Made by a program: the position numbers and the translations under genes
In this document: positions 23,920-32,381 of the stretch, piece after piece
Layout: the number at the start of each line of letters is the position of its first letter
Position numbering within the stretch: the first letter of the stretch is position 1
Notes under the pieces: generated by a model
Seen by the model: the letters and a program-made list of their open reading frames with translations, nothing else
Told to the model about the DNA's origin: nothing
The model's database searches: none
Assembly: GCA_963736355.1 (NCBI GenBank)
Contig: CAVTOO010000010.1
Coordinates: 1 to 44,749 of the forward strand
Length of the DNA: 44,749 nt
Reading direction: 5' to 3'
Source of the DNA: CAVTOO01 sp963736355
GTDB taxonomy: Bacteria > Pseudomonadota > Alphaproteobacteria > Rhizobiales > Xanthobacteraceae

Positions 23920-24990
23920 GTGGCTGACGAACATGACGACAGCGAGAAGTCGGAAGACCCGACCCAGAAACGTCTCGACGAAGCCCTCGAACGTGGCGAC
24001 GTCGCGAAAAGCCAGGAGGTCAACACCTGGTTCGTGATCGCGGGCGCGACGCTGTGCCTGTCGTCCTTTTCAGGCTCGATCGGTTCTGGAATTCAGAACG
24101 CGCTCAGCAATCTTCTGGCCAACGCCCATCGTATTCCCACTGACGGGCATGCCCTTATCAGGCTGTTGCAGAATATTGAATACGCGCTGCTCGCAGCGCT
24201 CGGCATTCCATTCGTGCTTTTGATGATTGCAGCCATCGCCGGCAACATCATCCAGCATCGGCTGGTCTGGTCCACGGAAGGGCTCAAGCCGAAGTTCAGC
24301 AAGGTCTCGCCGCTGGCCGGCGCGAAGCGCCTGTTTTCCAAGGAAGCGGTGGCCAATTTCCTCAAGGGGCTGGTGAAGCTGACGCTGATCGGCGTGGTCA
24401 TGGTAATGGTGCTGTGGCCGGAGCGCCATCGCCTCGACGCCATGGTGCGCATCGAGCCGGCCTCCATTATCACTGCGATCCGTTCGCTGTCGCTCAGCCT
24501 GCTCGGAACCGTCGTCGCCATTCTCGCGATTGTCGCGGCGGCAGACTATTTCTTCCAGTACCGTCGCTGGTTCGAAAAGCAGAAGATGTCGCTGCGCGAG
24601 ATGAAGGAAGAGTTCAAGCAGACCGAGGGCGATCCGCACATCAAGGGCCGCCTGCGTCAGCTTCGTTACAACAGAATGCGCAAGCGCATGATGGCGGCGG
24701 TGCCCACCGCGTCTGTCATCATCACCAACCCGACCCACTACGCGGTCGCGCTGAAATTCGAACGCGGCATGCCGGCGCCGATCTGCGTCGCCAAGGGTTT
24801 CGATCTGATCGCCTTGAAGATCAGGGAAGTGGCGAAGGCGAACGCCATTCCGATCGTCGAAAACCCGCCGCTGGCGCGGGCGCTCCATGCGACCGTCAAT
24901 ATCGACGACGAAATCCCGGTCGAGCACTATCAGGCGGTCGCCGAGGTGATCGGCTACGTCATGCGGCTGAAGCGCGGATTTTCCCGGTAA
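23920..24990 (+). CDS. flhB: flagellar export switch protein FlhB
   Basis: A 356-residue protein with the DSEKSEDPTQKRLDEALERGDVAKSQEVN start typical of FlhB, four membrane helices in residues about 30-210, and a cytoplasmic domain with the self-cleaving motif NPTH (Asn at about residue 270, in SVIITNPTHYAVALKFERG). Cleavage between Asn and Pro switches export from rod/hook to filament substrates. Start is GTG 23920. Last gene of the flgB operon; a weak hairpin plus T-run follows the stop (about 24992-25013). Confidence 0.95.
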   Translation: MADEHDDSEKSEDPTQKRLDEALERGDVAKSQEVNTWFVIAGATLCLSSFSGSIGSGIQNALSNLLANAHRIPTDGHALIRLLQNIEYALLAALGIPFVLLMIAAIAGNIIQHRLVWSTEGLKPKFSKVSPLAGAKRLFSKEAVANFLKGLVKLTLIGVVMVMVLWPERHRLDAMVRIEPASIITAIRSLSLSLLGTVVAILAIVAAADYFFQYRRWFEKQKMSLREMKEEFKQTEGDPHIKGRLRQLRYNRMRKRMMAAVPTASVIITNPTHYAVALKFERGMPAPICVAKGFDLIALKIREVAKANAIPIVENPPLARALHATVNIDDEIPVEHYQAVAEVIGYVMRLKRGFSR

Positions 24991-25082
24991 TGACCGTAAA
25001 GCGGTGCTTTTTTGATCGCAAACTCTTGCGCCCTGCGGTCCGATTCAGGCACTGAAACCGATATAGTGGCCCGGAGGGCAGA

Positions 25083-27659
25083 GTGGCGAGCGCGGACGTG
25101 ATGACGGGCGTCTCAGACAAGAGCGGTGAGCGCGTGGTGGGCGGCGGGAACGCTGCTCCGCGGCGGCGGGGAAGCATCACCCTTGTTTTGCTGCTGGCGC
25201 TGGCCGTTGTCGCCATTGCGGCCACTTTCATGCTGATGGGACGCAATCAGTCCCAGCCCTTCATTCTGATCCTTCTCGCGCTTTTGGCCATGATCGGGCT
25301 GTTTTCCCTGTTCGCGCTCGCCGCCGGCGTGTTGCGGCTCGGCGACAGCAAGGCCGAAGATCCTGTGGCGCGCTCGCTCGCCGACAATGCCTTCGACGGC
25401 ATCGCGGTGACCGACGTCCACGGCCATGTCGTCTATTCCAACGCCGCCTATCGTGCTCTGACGGGCGCGTCCTCCGCGCAGGATGTGCAGCCGGTCGAAA
25501 GCGTTTTCAGCGCCAATCCCGATGCGGCCGAGGCTGTGTTCCGTCTCTCCAAGGCGGCGCGCGAGGGGCGCCGGCTGCAGGAAGAGGTTCGCGTCGCGGG
25601 GCAGGCTGGTGTGCCGGCGCGCTGGATGCGCATGCGCGTGCGGCCGCTCGGGGCGTCGCGGCAGGAAGCCGGGCTTGCCGCATGGACGATTGCCGACGTC
25701 ACGCGCGACCGCGAGCGTCAGGAAAACGTATTCCAGGAATTGCAGCATGCCGTCGAATATCTCGACCATGCGCCGGCCGGGTTCTTCTCCGTCGGTGCCG
25801 ATGGCGAGATCGGCTATCTCAATGCCACGCTCGCCGGATGGCTCGATCATGATCTGGCGCAGGTCGGTTCGGGCGGGCTCAAGCTCGCCGATATCGTTGC
25901 CGGTGATGGCGCGGCGCTGCTCACGGCCATGCCGCCTTCGCCGGGCGAGGTCCGCACCGATGTACTCGACATCGACCTGAAGGCCCGCACCGGCAAGACA
26001 ATTCCCGCGCGCCTTTATCATCGCGTCGCGTTCAGTGCCGACGGCACGGCGGGCGCTTCGCGCACGCTGGTGCTCAATCGCGCCCGCGACGAGGGGGCCG
26101 ACCCGCAACGCGCCGCCGAAATCCGCTTCATGCGGTTCTTCAACAACGCGCCGATGGCGATTGCGACGGTCGACAAATCCGGCCAGATCGTGCGCTCCAA
26201 CGCGCGCTTCGCCAGGCTCGTTCAATCGCTGGCGCCGGCGGGCGGCGAGGACCATCGCTCGATCCTGACCGCGGTCAGCACGCGCGACCGCGCCGAGCTC
26301 GAAGCCGCGATCGGACGTGCCTCCAGCAATCAGAGCGAGATCACGGCGGTGGACGCCGCGTTGGCGGGCAGCGCCGAACGCTGGGGTCAGTTCTTCGTCG
26401 CCGCCGTGGAAGACGGCTTGCGCGATACTGAGGCCGCCATCGTCTATCTGCTGGAGACCACCGAGAAGCGGTCGCTCGAAAATCAATTTGCGCAGTCGCA
26501 GAAGATGCAGGCCGTGGGCCAGCTGGCGGGCGGCATCGCGCACGACTTCAACAACGTGCTGTCCGCCATCATGATGGCGACCGACTTTCTGCTCAACGCG
26601 CACAAGCCGACCGATCCGTCCTTCCAGGACATCATGCAGATCAAGCAGAACGCCAACCGCGCGGCGAGTCTCGTGCGGCAATTGCTGGCGTTCTCGCGCC
26701 GTCAGACGTTGCGTCCGCAGGTGCTGGATCTCGGGGACTCGCTGTCCGATCTCACCATGCTGCTGCGCCGGCTGATCGGCGAGAAGGTCAAGCTCGACGT
26801 GGCGCATGGCCGCGAGCTGTGGCCCGTCAAGGTCGACATCTCCCAGTTCGAGCAGGTTGTCGTCAATCTCGCCGTCAATGCGCGCGACGCCATGCCGGAG
26901 GGTGGCAAGCTCTCGGTACGGACCTCGAACATCACCGCGTCGGACGCCGCGCGCTTCGCCAACCGGGGCATGCCGGCGGCGGATTATGTGCTGGTCGAAG
27001 TCTCCGACACCGGCACCGGCATTCCGGCGGAGATCGTCGACAAGATTTTCGATCCGTTCTTCTCGACCAAGGAAGTCGGCAAGGGCACCGGCCTCGGGCT
27101 CTCGACCGTTTACGGCATCGTCAAGCAGACCGGCGGGTTCATCTATGTCGAGTCCGAGCCGGGTAACGGCACCGTCTTCCGCATTTTCCTGCCGCGTCAT
27201 ATTCCGGAGAAAGAGACTGAGACGGAGGCTGCCACTGCTGCCGCTAACAGCAAGGTCGCACTGGTCGCGCAGAAGCCCGCGGATCTTACCGGCCACGGCA
27301 CCATTCTTCTGGTCGAGGATGAGGAGGGCTTGCGCTCTCTCAACGCGCGCGGTCTGCGCTCGCGCGGCTACACCGTCGTTGAGGCCGGCAACGGTCTTGA
27401 GGCCATGGAGGCGATCGACGAACGCGACGGCGCCATCGATCTCGTGGTGTCGGATGTGGTGATGCCGGAAATGGACGGGCCAATGCTGTTGCGCGCCATG
27501 CGCGAGCGGAATCCCGAATTGAAGATCATTTTCGTCTCCGGCTATGCCGAAGAAGCCTTCGCCAAGAGTCTGCCCGATCACGGCCAGTTCGCATTCCTGG
27601 CCAAGCCCTTCACGCTCAGCCAGCTCGTCGGCGCCGTGAAGGACACGATGAAGCCCTAA
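25083..27659 (+). CDS. cckA: CckA-like cell-cycle hybrid histidine kinase
   Basis: An 858-residue hybrid kinase. Two adjacent membrane helices near the N-terminus (ITLVLLLALAVVAIAATFMLM and FILILLALLAMIGLFSLFALAAGVL), PAS domains at about 95-220, 225-340 and 350-470, HisKA with phospho-acceptor His about 487 (QLAGGIAHDFNNVLSAIMM), HATPase_c (NARDAMPEGG, DTGTGIP, GKGTGLGLSTVYGIVKQTGGFI) and a receiver with phospho-acceptor Asp about 791 (DLVVSDVVMPEMDGP). Domain order, two-helix anchor and length match CckA, which passes phosphate through ChpT to CtrA and CpdR. GTG 25083 has GGAGGGCAGA just upstream. In alphaproteobacteria cckA often lies next to flhB, which supports the symbol. No indels here. 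Confidence 0.9.
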   Translation: MASADVMTGVSDKSGERVVGGGNAAPRRRGSITLVLLLALAVVAIAATFMLMGRNQSQPFILILLALLAMIGLFSLFALAAGVLRLGDSKAEDPVARSLADNAFDGIAVTDVHGHVVYSNAAYRALTGASSAQDVQPVESVFSANPDAAEAVFRLSKAAREGRRLQEEVRVAGQAGVPARWMRMRVRPLGASRQEAGLAAWTIADVTRDRERQENVFQELQHAVEYLDHAPAGFFSVGADGEIGYLNATLAGWLDHDLAQVGSGGLKLADIVAGDGAALLTAMPPSPGEVRTDVLDIDLKARTGKTIPARLYHRVAFSADGTAGASRTLVLNRARDEGADPQRAAEIRFMRFFNNAPMAIATVDKSGQIVRSNARFARLVQSLAPAGGEDHRSILTAVSTRDRAELEAAIGRASSNQSEITAVDAALAGSAERWGQFFVAAVEDGLRDTEAAIVYLLETTEKRSLENQFAQSQKMQAVGQLAGGIAHDFNNVLSAIMMATDFLLNAHKPTDPSFQDIMQIKQNANRAASLVRQLLAFSRRQTLRPQVLDLGDSLSDLTMLLRRLIGEKVKLDVAHGRELWPVKVDISQFEQVVVNLAVNARDAMPEGGKLSVRTSNITASDAARFANRGMPAADYVLVEVSDTGTGIPAEIVDKIFDPFFSTKEVGKGTGLGLSTVYGIVKQTGGFIYVESEPGNGTVFRIFLPRHIPEKETETEAATAAANSKVALVAQKPADLTGHGTILLVEDEEGLRSLNARGLRSRGYTVVEAGNGLEAMEAIDERDGAIDLVVSDVVMPEMDGPMLLRAMRERNPELKIIFVSGYAEEAFAKSLPDHGQFAFLAKPFTLSQLVGAVKDTMKP

Positions 27660-27862
27660 AAGCCGGGTGAAATCAGCCGCTTGCCATTCGGTTCAAAGCT
27701 GGGCCGCGACCGAGAGCCGCAGCGTTGTCACACCTGCGCCGCTTCACTTCTGGTAATCTATCACCATCTACCAAGCGCATTCCCTTGCCGGGAATGACGA
27801 GTGTGGTCATGCGCCAACAAGCGTGAGACACGCTCCAACAACGACTCTTTGGGAGTGAACAC

Positions 27863-28873
27863 ATGACGTTTTTCAATCGCACGCGTCGCCTTGTCAGGCT
27901 TTTCGCCGTGCTGATTGCCGTGGGCCTGCCGGTCGCGATCGTGGCGTCGTCGATTGCCGACGCACGCGTCGGCGGCCGTTCGAGCGTCGGCTCGCGCGGC
28001 ACGCGGACATTCTCCGCGCCGCCGTCCACCAGCACCGCGCCTTCCACGGCGCAGCCGATGCAGCGCACCACCACGCAACCGGGCGCGCCGTCTTCGACCA
28101 TGGGCAACACCGCGACGAACACCGGTGGCTTCTTCAACCGTCCGGGTTTGCTCGGCGGTCTCGCCATGGGCTTCCTCGGTGCCGGCCTGTTCGGCATGCT
28201 CGCAGGCTCCGGCTTCTTCAGCGGTCTGGGCAGCCTCGCGGGCTTCCTCGGCTTCGTGCTGCAGATCGGCCTCGTCTTCCTCGCCGTCAAGCTCGCGCTG
28301 GGCTGGTGGCGTCGTCGTAACGCGACGGCGTTTGCCGGCGGCGTTCCGGGTGGCATGGATGCCTATAACAACACCTCCCGCGAGCAGGCAGCTCCCGCTC
28401 CGCAGGGTTCCGGCTTCGGCTCGGGTCTTGGTGGCATGTTCGGTGGTGGCCGTGCCGCGGCCGCGCCGCCGCTGCAGGTCGTGAAGGAAGACTTCGACGC
28501 CTTCGAGCGACTGCTCGGTCAGGTTCAGCATGCCTGGACCCAGGAAGACCTCGTGACGCTGCGTCGTATTGCGACGCCGGAGATGGCCGGCTATCTCGCC
28601 GACGATCTCGCGGCCAATCAGAGCCGCGGCGTCGTCAACAAGGTCGGCGACGTCAAGTTGCTGCAGGGCGATCTGGCCGAAGCCTGGAGCGAGGGCAGCG
28701 CCGATTACGCCACCGTCGCGATGCGCTTTGCGCTGACCGACAAGACGATCGACCGCGCCAGCGGAAGTGTCGTCGAGGGCAGCGATGAGCCGCAGGAAGC
28801 CACTGAGCTGTGGACCTTCCGCCGCGATGCCGGCGGCGAGTGGACGCTCTCGGCGATCCAGCAGACGTCGTAA
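27863..28873 (+). CDS. TIM44-like domain membrane protein
   Basis: A 336-residue protein. N-terminal signal/anchor (LVRLFAVLIAVGLPVAIVASSIADA), a Ser/Thr/Pro-rich stretch, two Gly-rich membrane segments (LLGGLAMGFLGAGLFGMLAGSGFF and LAGFLGFVLQIGLVFLAVKLALGWW), a Gly/Ala linker and a C-terminal TIM44-like/NTF2-fold domain (LQVVKEDFDAFERLLGQVQHAWTQEDLVTLRRIATPEMAGYLADDLAANQSRGVVNKVGDVKLLQGDLAEAWSEG...ELWTFRRDAGGEWTLSAIQQT). Bacterial TIM44-like proteins of this build are conserved in alphaproteobacteria; their role is unclear. Monocistronic, ended by a strong terminator. Confidence 0.85.
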   Translation: MTFFNRTRRLVRLFAVLIAVGLPVAIVASSIADARVGGRSSVGSRGTRTFSAPPSTSTAPSTAQPMQRTTTQPGAPSSTMGNTATNTGGFFNRPGLLGGLAMGFLGAGLFGMLAGSGFFSGLGSLAGFLGFVLQIGLVFLAVKLALGWWRRRNATAFAGGVPGGMDAYNNTSREQAAPAPQGSGFGSGLGGMFGGGRAAAAPPLQVVKEDFDAFERLLGQVQHAWTQEDLVTLRRIATPEMAGYLADDLAANQSRGVVNKVGDVKLLQGDLAEAWSEGSADYATVAMRFALTDKTIDRASGSVVEGSDEPQEATELWTFRRDAGGEWTLSAIQQTS

Positions 28874-28896
28874 GCGTGACCTGAATACAAACGACA

Positions 28897-28926
28897 AAAC
28901 GCCCGCCATCCGGCGGGCGTTTTTTT
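28897..28926 (+). terminator. rho-independent terminator after the TIM44-like gene
   Basis: Stem ACGCCCGCC (28899-28907), loop ATCC, complementary arm GGCGGGCGT (28912-28920), followed by a run of seven T (from 28920). A-rich bases precede the stem. A textbook intrinsic terminator 24 bases after the stop. Confidence 0.93.
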
Positions 28927-29047
28927 GTTCGAATGTGCCAGTTCCGTACGCCAAGGCCGGGTGTGTGCGGAATATTGCACCGTTCCGGTTGTCTTACAGG
29001 GTTTGTCGAGTTCTGCGTATGGAACGCGCAAACAAGGGAGAGAGACG

Positions 29048-29725
29048 ATGAAGACCAGAAATATCAGGATTTTGGCGGCAGGCGCGGTCACAGCCGCCGC
29101 CTTCGGTGGGCTGGCGGTGGCGACACTCGCGCAGGCGCAGCAGCCGCAGATGAGCTTTTTCGTCACCAGCGTGGGTCTGGGCAAGGGCGGCGATCTCGGC
29201 GGTCTTGAAGGCGCGGACCGCCATTGTCAGGCGCTGGCACAGGCGGCCGGCGCGGGTGCGAAAACCTGGCGCGCCTATCTGTCGGCGCAGGCCAAGGACG
29301 GCAAGGCCGCGATCAACGCCAAGGACCGCATCGGCGCCGGTCCGTGGAGCAATGCCAAGGGCTTCGTGATCGCGAGCAACCTTCAGGAGCTTCACACGCT
29401 CACTTACAAAATCAACAAGACAACGGCGCTGACCGAAAAGGGCGACGTCGTTCCGGGCCGTGGCGACACGCCGAACCAGCACGACATCCTTACCGGCTCG
29501 CAGCAGGACGGCACCGTGATTGCCGGCACCGACGACGCAACCTGCGGCAACTGGACCAGCAGCACGGACGGACAAGGCGGTGCGTTCGTCGGTCACACCG
29601 ATCTGATCGGCAATTCCCAGAACATCAATTTCTGGAACCACTCGCACAAGACGCCTGGCTGTGCGCCAGCAAATCTGCAGCGTGTCGGCGGCGCCGGCCT
29701 GCTGTATTGCTTCGCCACCAACTGA
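29048..29725 (+). CDS. secreted lectin-like protein (C-type-lectin-fold pattern)
   Basis: A 225-residue secreted protein. Signal peptide MKTRNIRILAAGAVTAAAFGGLAVATLAQAQ, then MSFFVTSVGLGKGGDLGGLEGADRHCQALAQAAGAGAKTWRAYLSAQ. The pattern FVTS...GDLGGLxGAD..CQ...A is that of the DUF1554/endostatin-like lectin fold also seen in Leptospira surface proteins. Three further cysteines (TCGNW, GCAPA, YCFATN) could form disulphides. ATG 29048 is chosen for the GGGAGAGAGACG upstream and the signal peptide. It has its own unit: terminator before, repeats after. Ligand unknown. Confidence 0.7.
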   Translation: MKTRNIRILAAGAVTAAAFGGLAVATLAQAQQPQMSFFVTSVGLGKGGDLGGLEGADRHCQALAQAAGAGAKTWRAYLSAQAKDGKAAINAKDRIGAGPWSNAKGFVIASNLQELHTLTYKINKTTALTEKGDVVPGRGDTPNQHDILTGSQQDGTVIAGTDDATCGNWTSSTDGQGGAFVGHTDLIGNSQNINFWNHSHKTPGCAPANLQRVGGAGLLYCFATN

Positions 29726-29770
29726 TTTCGTCTCGCGAACCGTTCGCACTTCAAGCCCGCTCCCCGCGTA

Positions 29771-29865
29771 GCGTTTTCAAGCGAAGTGGGGACCGGTTCG
29801 CGTGAAGAAAACGCGTCACGATTAAAAATGAAAGCGCCGGCCTTGATTTCATCAGGGCCGGCGCT
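29771..29865. repeat. two palindromes between lectin-like and cupin genes
   Basis: First: GCGTTTTC (29771-29778) and its complement GAAAACGC (29807-29814) round AAGCGAAGTGGGGACCGGTTCGCGT, a variant of the REP-like family. Second: AGCGCCGGCC (29833-29842) with GGCCGGCGCT (29856-29865). On the minus strand the second is followed by TTTCATTTTTAAT, on the plus strand by no T-run, so as a terminator it would act on minus-strand transcripts only. Confidence 0.65.
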
Positions 29866-29913
29866 CTGCTAAGGTCGAGGCGGGTTTTATTTTCGTCAGG
29901 GAGAAGAAACGAC

Positions 29914-30321
29914 ATGGATATCTTCAAGGCCGGTTCGCGGCCGACCAAGCGCGCGCCCGCCGAGTATTTCGTCGGCGAAGTGCTGCAGGACCCGATCAAC
30001 GAGGCGCCTGAGCCGGCGCGCGTGCGTCAGGTGCGCGTCACGTTCCTGCCCGGCGCGCGCACCAACTGGCACACGCATCCTTTCGGCCAGACTCTCTATG
30101 TGATCTCCGGCGTCGGCCGCGTGCAGGTCTTTGGCGGTCCGGTGCGCGAGATCAAGCCCGGCGACACCATCTGGTTTCCGCCCGGCGAGAAGCATTGGCA
30201 TGGCGCGGCTCCCGAGACGGCGATGTGCCACATCGCGACGCAGGAAGCGCTCAACGGTCAGGTCGCCGACTGGATGGAGCCTGTCACCGACGCGCAGTAC
30301 ACGGCGAAGCCGGAATCCTGA
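29914..30321 (+). CDS. small cupin-domain protein
   Basis: A 135-residue single-domain cupin. Motif 1: GARTNWHTHPFGQTLYVISGVGRVQ (metal-binding His-X-His); motif 2: IKPGDTIWFPPGEKHWHGAAPETAMCHIA (EKHWHG). This resembles the family of YhhW/GtHNL-like cupins, which includes (R)-hydroxynitrile lyases and many uncharacterised proteins; a specific enzyme activity cannot be assigned. It starts with ATG 29914 after AGGGAGAAGAAACGAC. It converges with tctA, whose stop is four bases past this gene's. Confidence 0.85.
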   Translation: MDIFKAGSRPTKRAPAEYFVGEVLQDPINEAPEPARVRQVRVTFLPGARTNWHTHPFGQTLYVISGVGRVQVFGGPVREIKPGDTIWFPPGEKHWHGAAPETAMCHIATQEALNGQVADWMEPVTDAQYTAKPES

Positions 30322-30325
30322 CGGG

Positions 30326-31827
30326 CTATTCTTCCGCCGCGTGCGCCCGCACGCGGCGGAACGATGGCAGCACGATCAGCGCCAGCAGGATCACCGAGCC
30401 GATCAGCAATGTGAGACTGATCGGGCTCAGGAAGATTTTCGGGCTGCCGTTCGACAGCAGCATCGCGCGGCGCAGATTCTCTTCCATCAGCGGGCCGAGG
30501 ATGAACGCCAGGATGAACGGCGCGACCGGGCATTTCAGCACCGCGAACAGGACGCCTGCGAGTCCGAACAGCGCCAGCAGCATCACCTCGAAGGACGAGT
30601 TATTCACCGTGTAGATGCCGATGCAGCAGAACACGAGGATCGCGGGAAACAGGAAGCGATAGGGCACCGCGAGCAGCCGGACCCAGAGATTGATCATCGG
30701 CAGGTTGATGACGAGCAGCATCAGATTGCCGACCCACATCGAGGCGATCAGGCCCCAGAACAGGCCGGGGCGCGTGTTGGCGAGATTGGGGCTCGGTGCG
30801 ATGCCGTGAATGAGCATGGCGCCGGCCATCAGCGCCATCACGGAATTGCTCGGAATGCCGAGCGCCAGCATCGGAATGAACGACGATTGTGCGCCGGCAT
30901 TGTTGGCGGCTTCGGGGCCGGCGACGCCTTCGATGGCGCCCTGGCCAAATCGCGACGGGTCCTTGGCGATCTTCTTTTCAATCGAATAGGCGGCGAAGGA
31001 GCCCATCATCGCGCTGCCGCCCGGCAGGATGCCGAGCAGCGCGCCGAGGCCCGTGCCGCGCACCGCTGCAGGCCAGGCGCTGCGAAAATCCTCGCGCGGT
31101 CAGACGCAAGCCGCCGACGGCAAATTGCTTGCCGCCGGTGCGCTCGGCGTTGCGCAAGTTGACGGCGATCTCCGCAATGCCGAACAGTCCCATCGAGGTC
31201 ACCGCGACGCCGATGCCGTCGCGCAGTTCGTTGAAGCCGAAAGTGAAGCGATCAAGCGCCGGTGTTGACGTCGGCGCCCACGAGGCCGAACAGCAGGCCG
31301 AGCAGGATCATCGCAATCGAGCGCCACAGCGAGCCGTGCGCAAATACGACGGCGGCGATGAGGCCGAGCACCATCAGCGAAAAATATTCGGCCGGGCCGA
31401 ATTTCTGCGCCACCGCCGTCAGCGGCGGGCTGAAGAAGGCGATCAGCAGCGTCGTCACGGTGCCGGCAAAGAACGAGGCGAGGGCGGCGGTCGCCAGCGC
31501 GGTGCCCGCGCGTCCGCGTCGCGCCATCTCGTAACCGTCGAGGCAGGTGACAACTGAGGACGATTCGCCCGGCACCTTCATCAGGATCGCAGTGGTCGAG
31601 CCGCCATACTGCGAGCCGTAATAGATGCCGGCGAGCATGATCAGCGCCGAGGTCGGCTCGAGGTAGTAGGTCAGCGGCAGCAGCATCGCCATGGTGGCGA
31701 TGGGGCCGAGGCCGGGCAGCACGCCGATCAGCGTGCCGATCAATGCGCCGAGAAAGCAGTACCAGAGATTGACCGGCTGCAGCGCAACCGCGAAGCCGGC
31801 GCCGAAATTCTGCAACACGTCGATCAT
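30326..31827 (-). pseudogene. tctA: TctA-type large membrane subunit of tripartite tricarboxylate transporter (two frameshifts as given)
   Basis: Large permease subunit, 499 residues when corrected, the usual TctA size with about 10-12 membrane helices. N-terminal part: MIDVLQNFGAGF...LIGTLIGVLPGLGPIATMAMLLPLTYYLEPTSALIMLAGIYYGSQYGGSTTAILMKVPGESSSVVTCLDGYEMARRGRAG (the TctA signature). An extra base at 31254-31255 makes a stop after GADVNTGA; the frame resumes RFTFGFNELRDGIGVAVTSMGLFGIAEI. A second extra base near 31098-31099 precedes RGTGLGALLGILPGGSAMMGSFAAYSIEKKI and the C-terminal half. ATG 31827 overlaps the tctB stop (ATGA). Either a decayed gene or, more likely, two insertion errors. 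Confidence 0.82.
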
Positions 31828-32306
31828 TGCGGCCACACCGGCAAGGGTAGCCGCAGGGCGTAGCCGAACAGCAGCGTGCAGAACACAGCGAGCGCCAGCG
31901 CGACCACGGGTGCCTCGCGCCAGCGAATGGTCGGTGCGGCCAATGCCGACAGCAATACTGCAACGACGACGGAGATAAAGAGACCTGCGCGACCGATCAG
32001 CAGCGCAAACGGCGATGATCGCAGCGCCGACCCAGATCATCGGCCAGAGCGGCAGGCCGAACCAGCGCCAGTCACGCGCAGTACGCCGCGCACCACGCCG
32101 ATGGCGCCCATACCGATCAGGCCGAAGGCGACGATGCGCGGAATGTAGCCCGGCCCCATGTCGAGCGCCGAACCCATCGGATAGCCGCGCCCGAGAAACA
32201 GCGCGAGGCCGCCGATGGCGATGAACATGACTCCCGCCAGCAACTCGGTGAGGCCGAAGTCCTGTTCGCCGTCCGCAGGCTCGGGTGCGCTGTCGTGGCT
32301 GCTCAT
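31824..32306 (-). pseudogene. tctB: TctB-type small membrane subunit (two compensating frameshifts as given)
   Basis: Small subunit, 160 residues when corrected, with four membrane helices. N-terminal frame: DFGLTELLAGVMFIAIGGLALFLGRGYPMGSALDMGPGYIPRIVAFGLIGMGAIGVVRGVLRVTG (the GTxxxMGPGxxP signature). One base is missing near 32070, after which WFGLPLWPMIWVGAAIIA follows. One is extra near 32008, after which ALLIGRAGLFISVVVAVLLSALAAPTIRWREAPVVALALAVFCTLLFGYALRLPLPVWPQ continues to TGA at 31824. The stop overlaps the tctA start by four bases. Confidence 0.78.
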
Positions 32307-32338
32307 ACGGTTCCCCTTCCGTATCGCATAAAAATAAA

Positions 32339-32365
32339 CGGCCGCGGCAGTGGCTGCCGCGGCCG
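32339..32365 (-). terminator. terminator downstream of tctC
   Basis: Stem arms GGCCGCGGCAG (32340-32350) and CTGCCGCGGCC (32354-32364), three-base loop, plus one flanking C-G pair. On the minus strand the hairpin is followed by GTTTATTTTTAT. It lies between tctC (stop at 32382) and tctB (start at 32306) and should reduce read-through so that the binding protein is made in excess over the permease. Confidence 0.75.
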
Positions 32366-32381
32366 CAATTGTCGGCCTGGC

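Noticed and set aside
24070..24927. Long open frame opposite flhB (285 codons)
   Set aside because: His/Arg/Asp-rich composition typical of the antisense of a GC-rich gene; flhB on the plus strand has full family signatures.
24992..25013. Terminator after flhB (ACCG-TAAAG-CGGT then GCTTTTTT)
   Set aside because: Only a four-base stem; too weak to list as a feature, though the T-run is suggestive.
25113..27581. 822-codon open frame opposite cckA
   Set aside because: Mirror of a high-GC coding gene; no recognisable domain, and the plus-strand kinase is complete.
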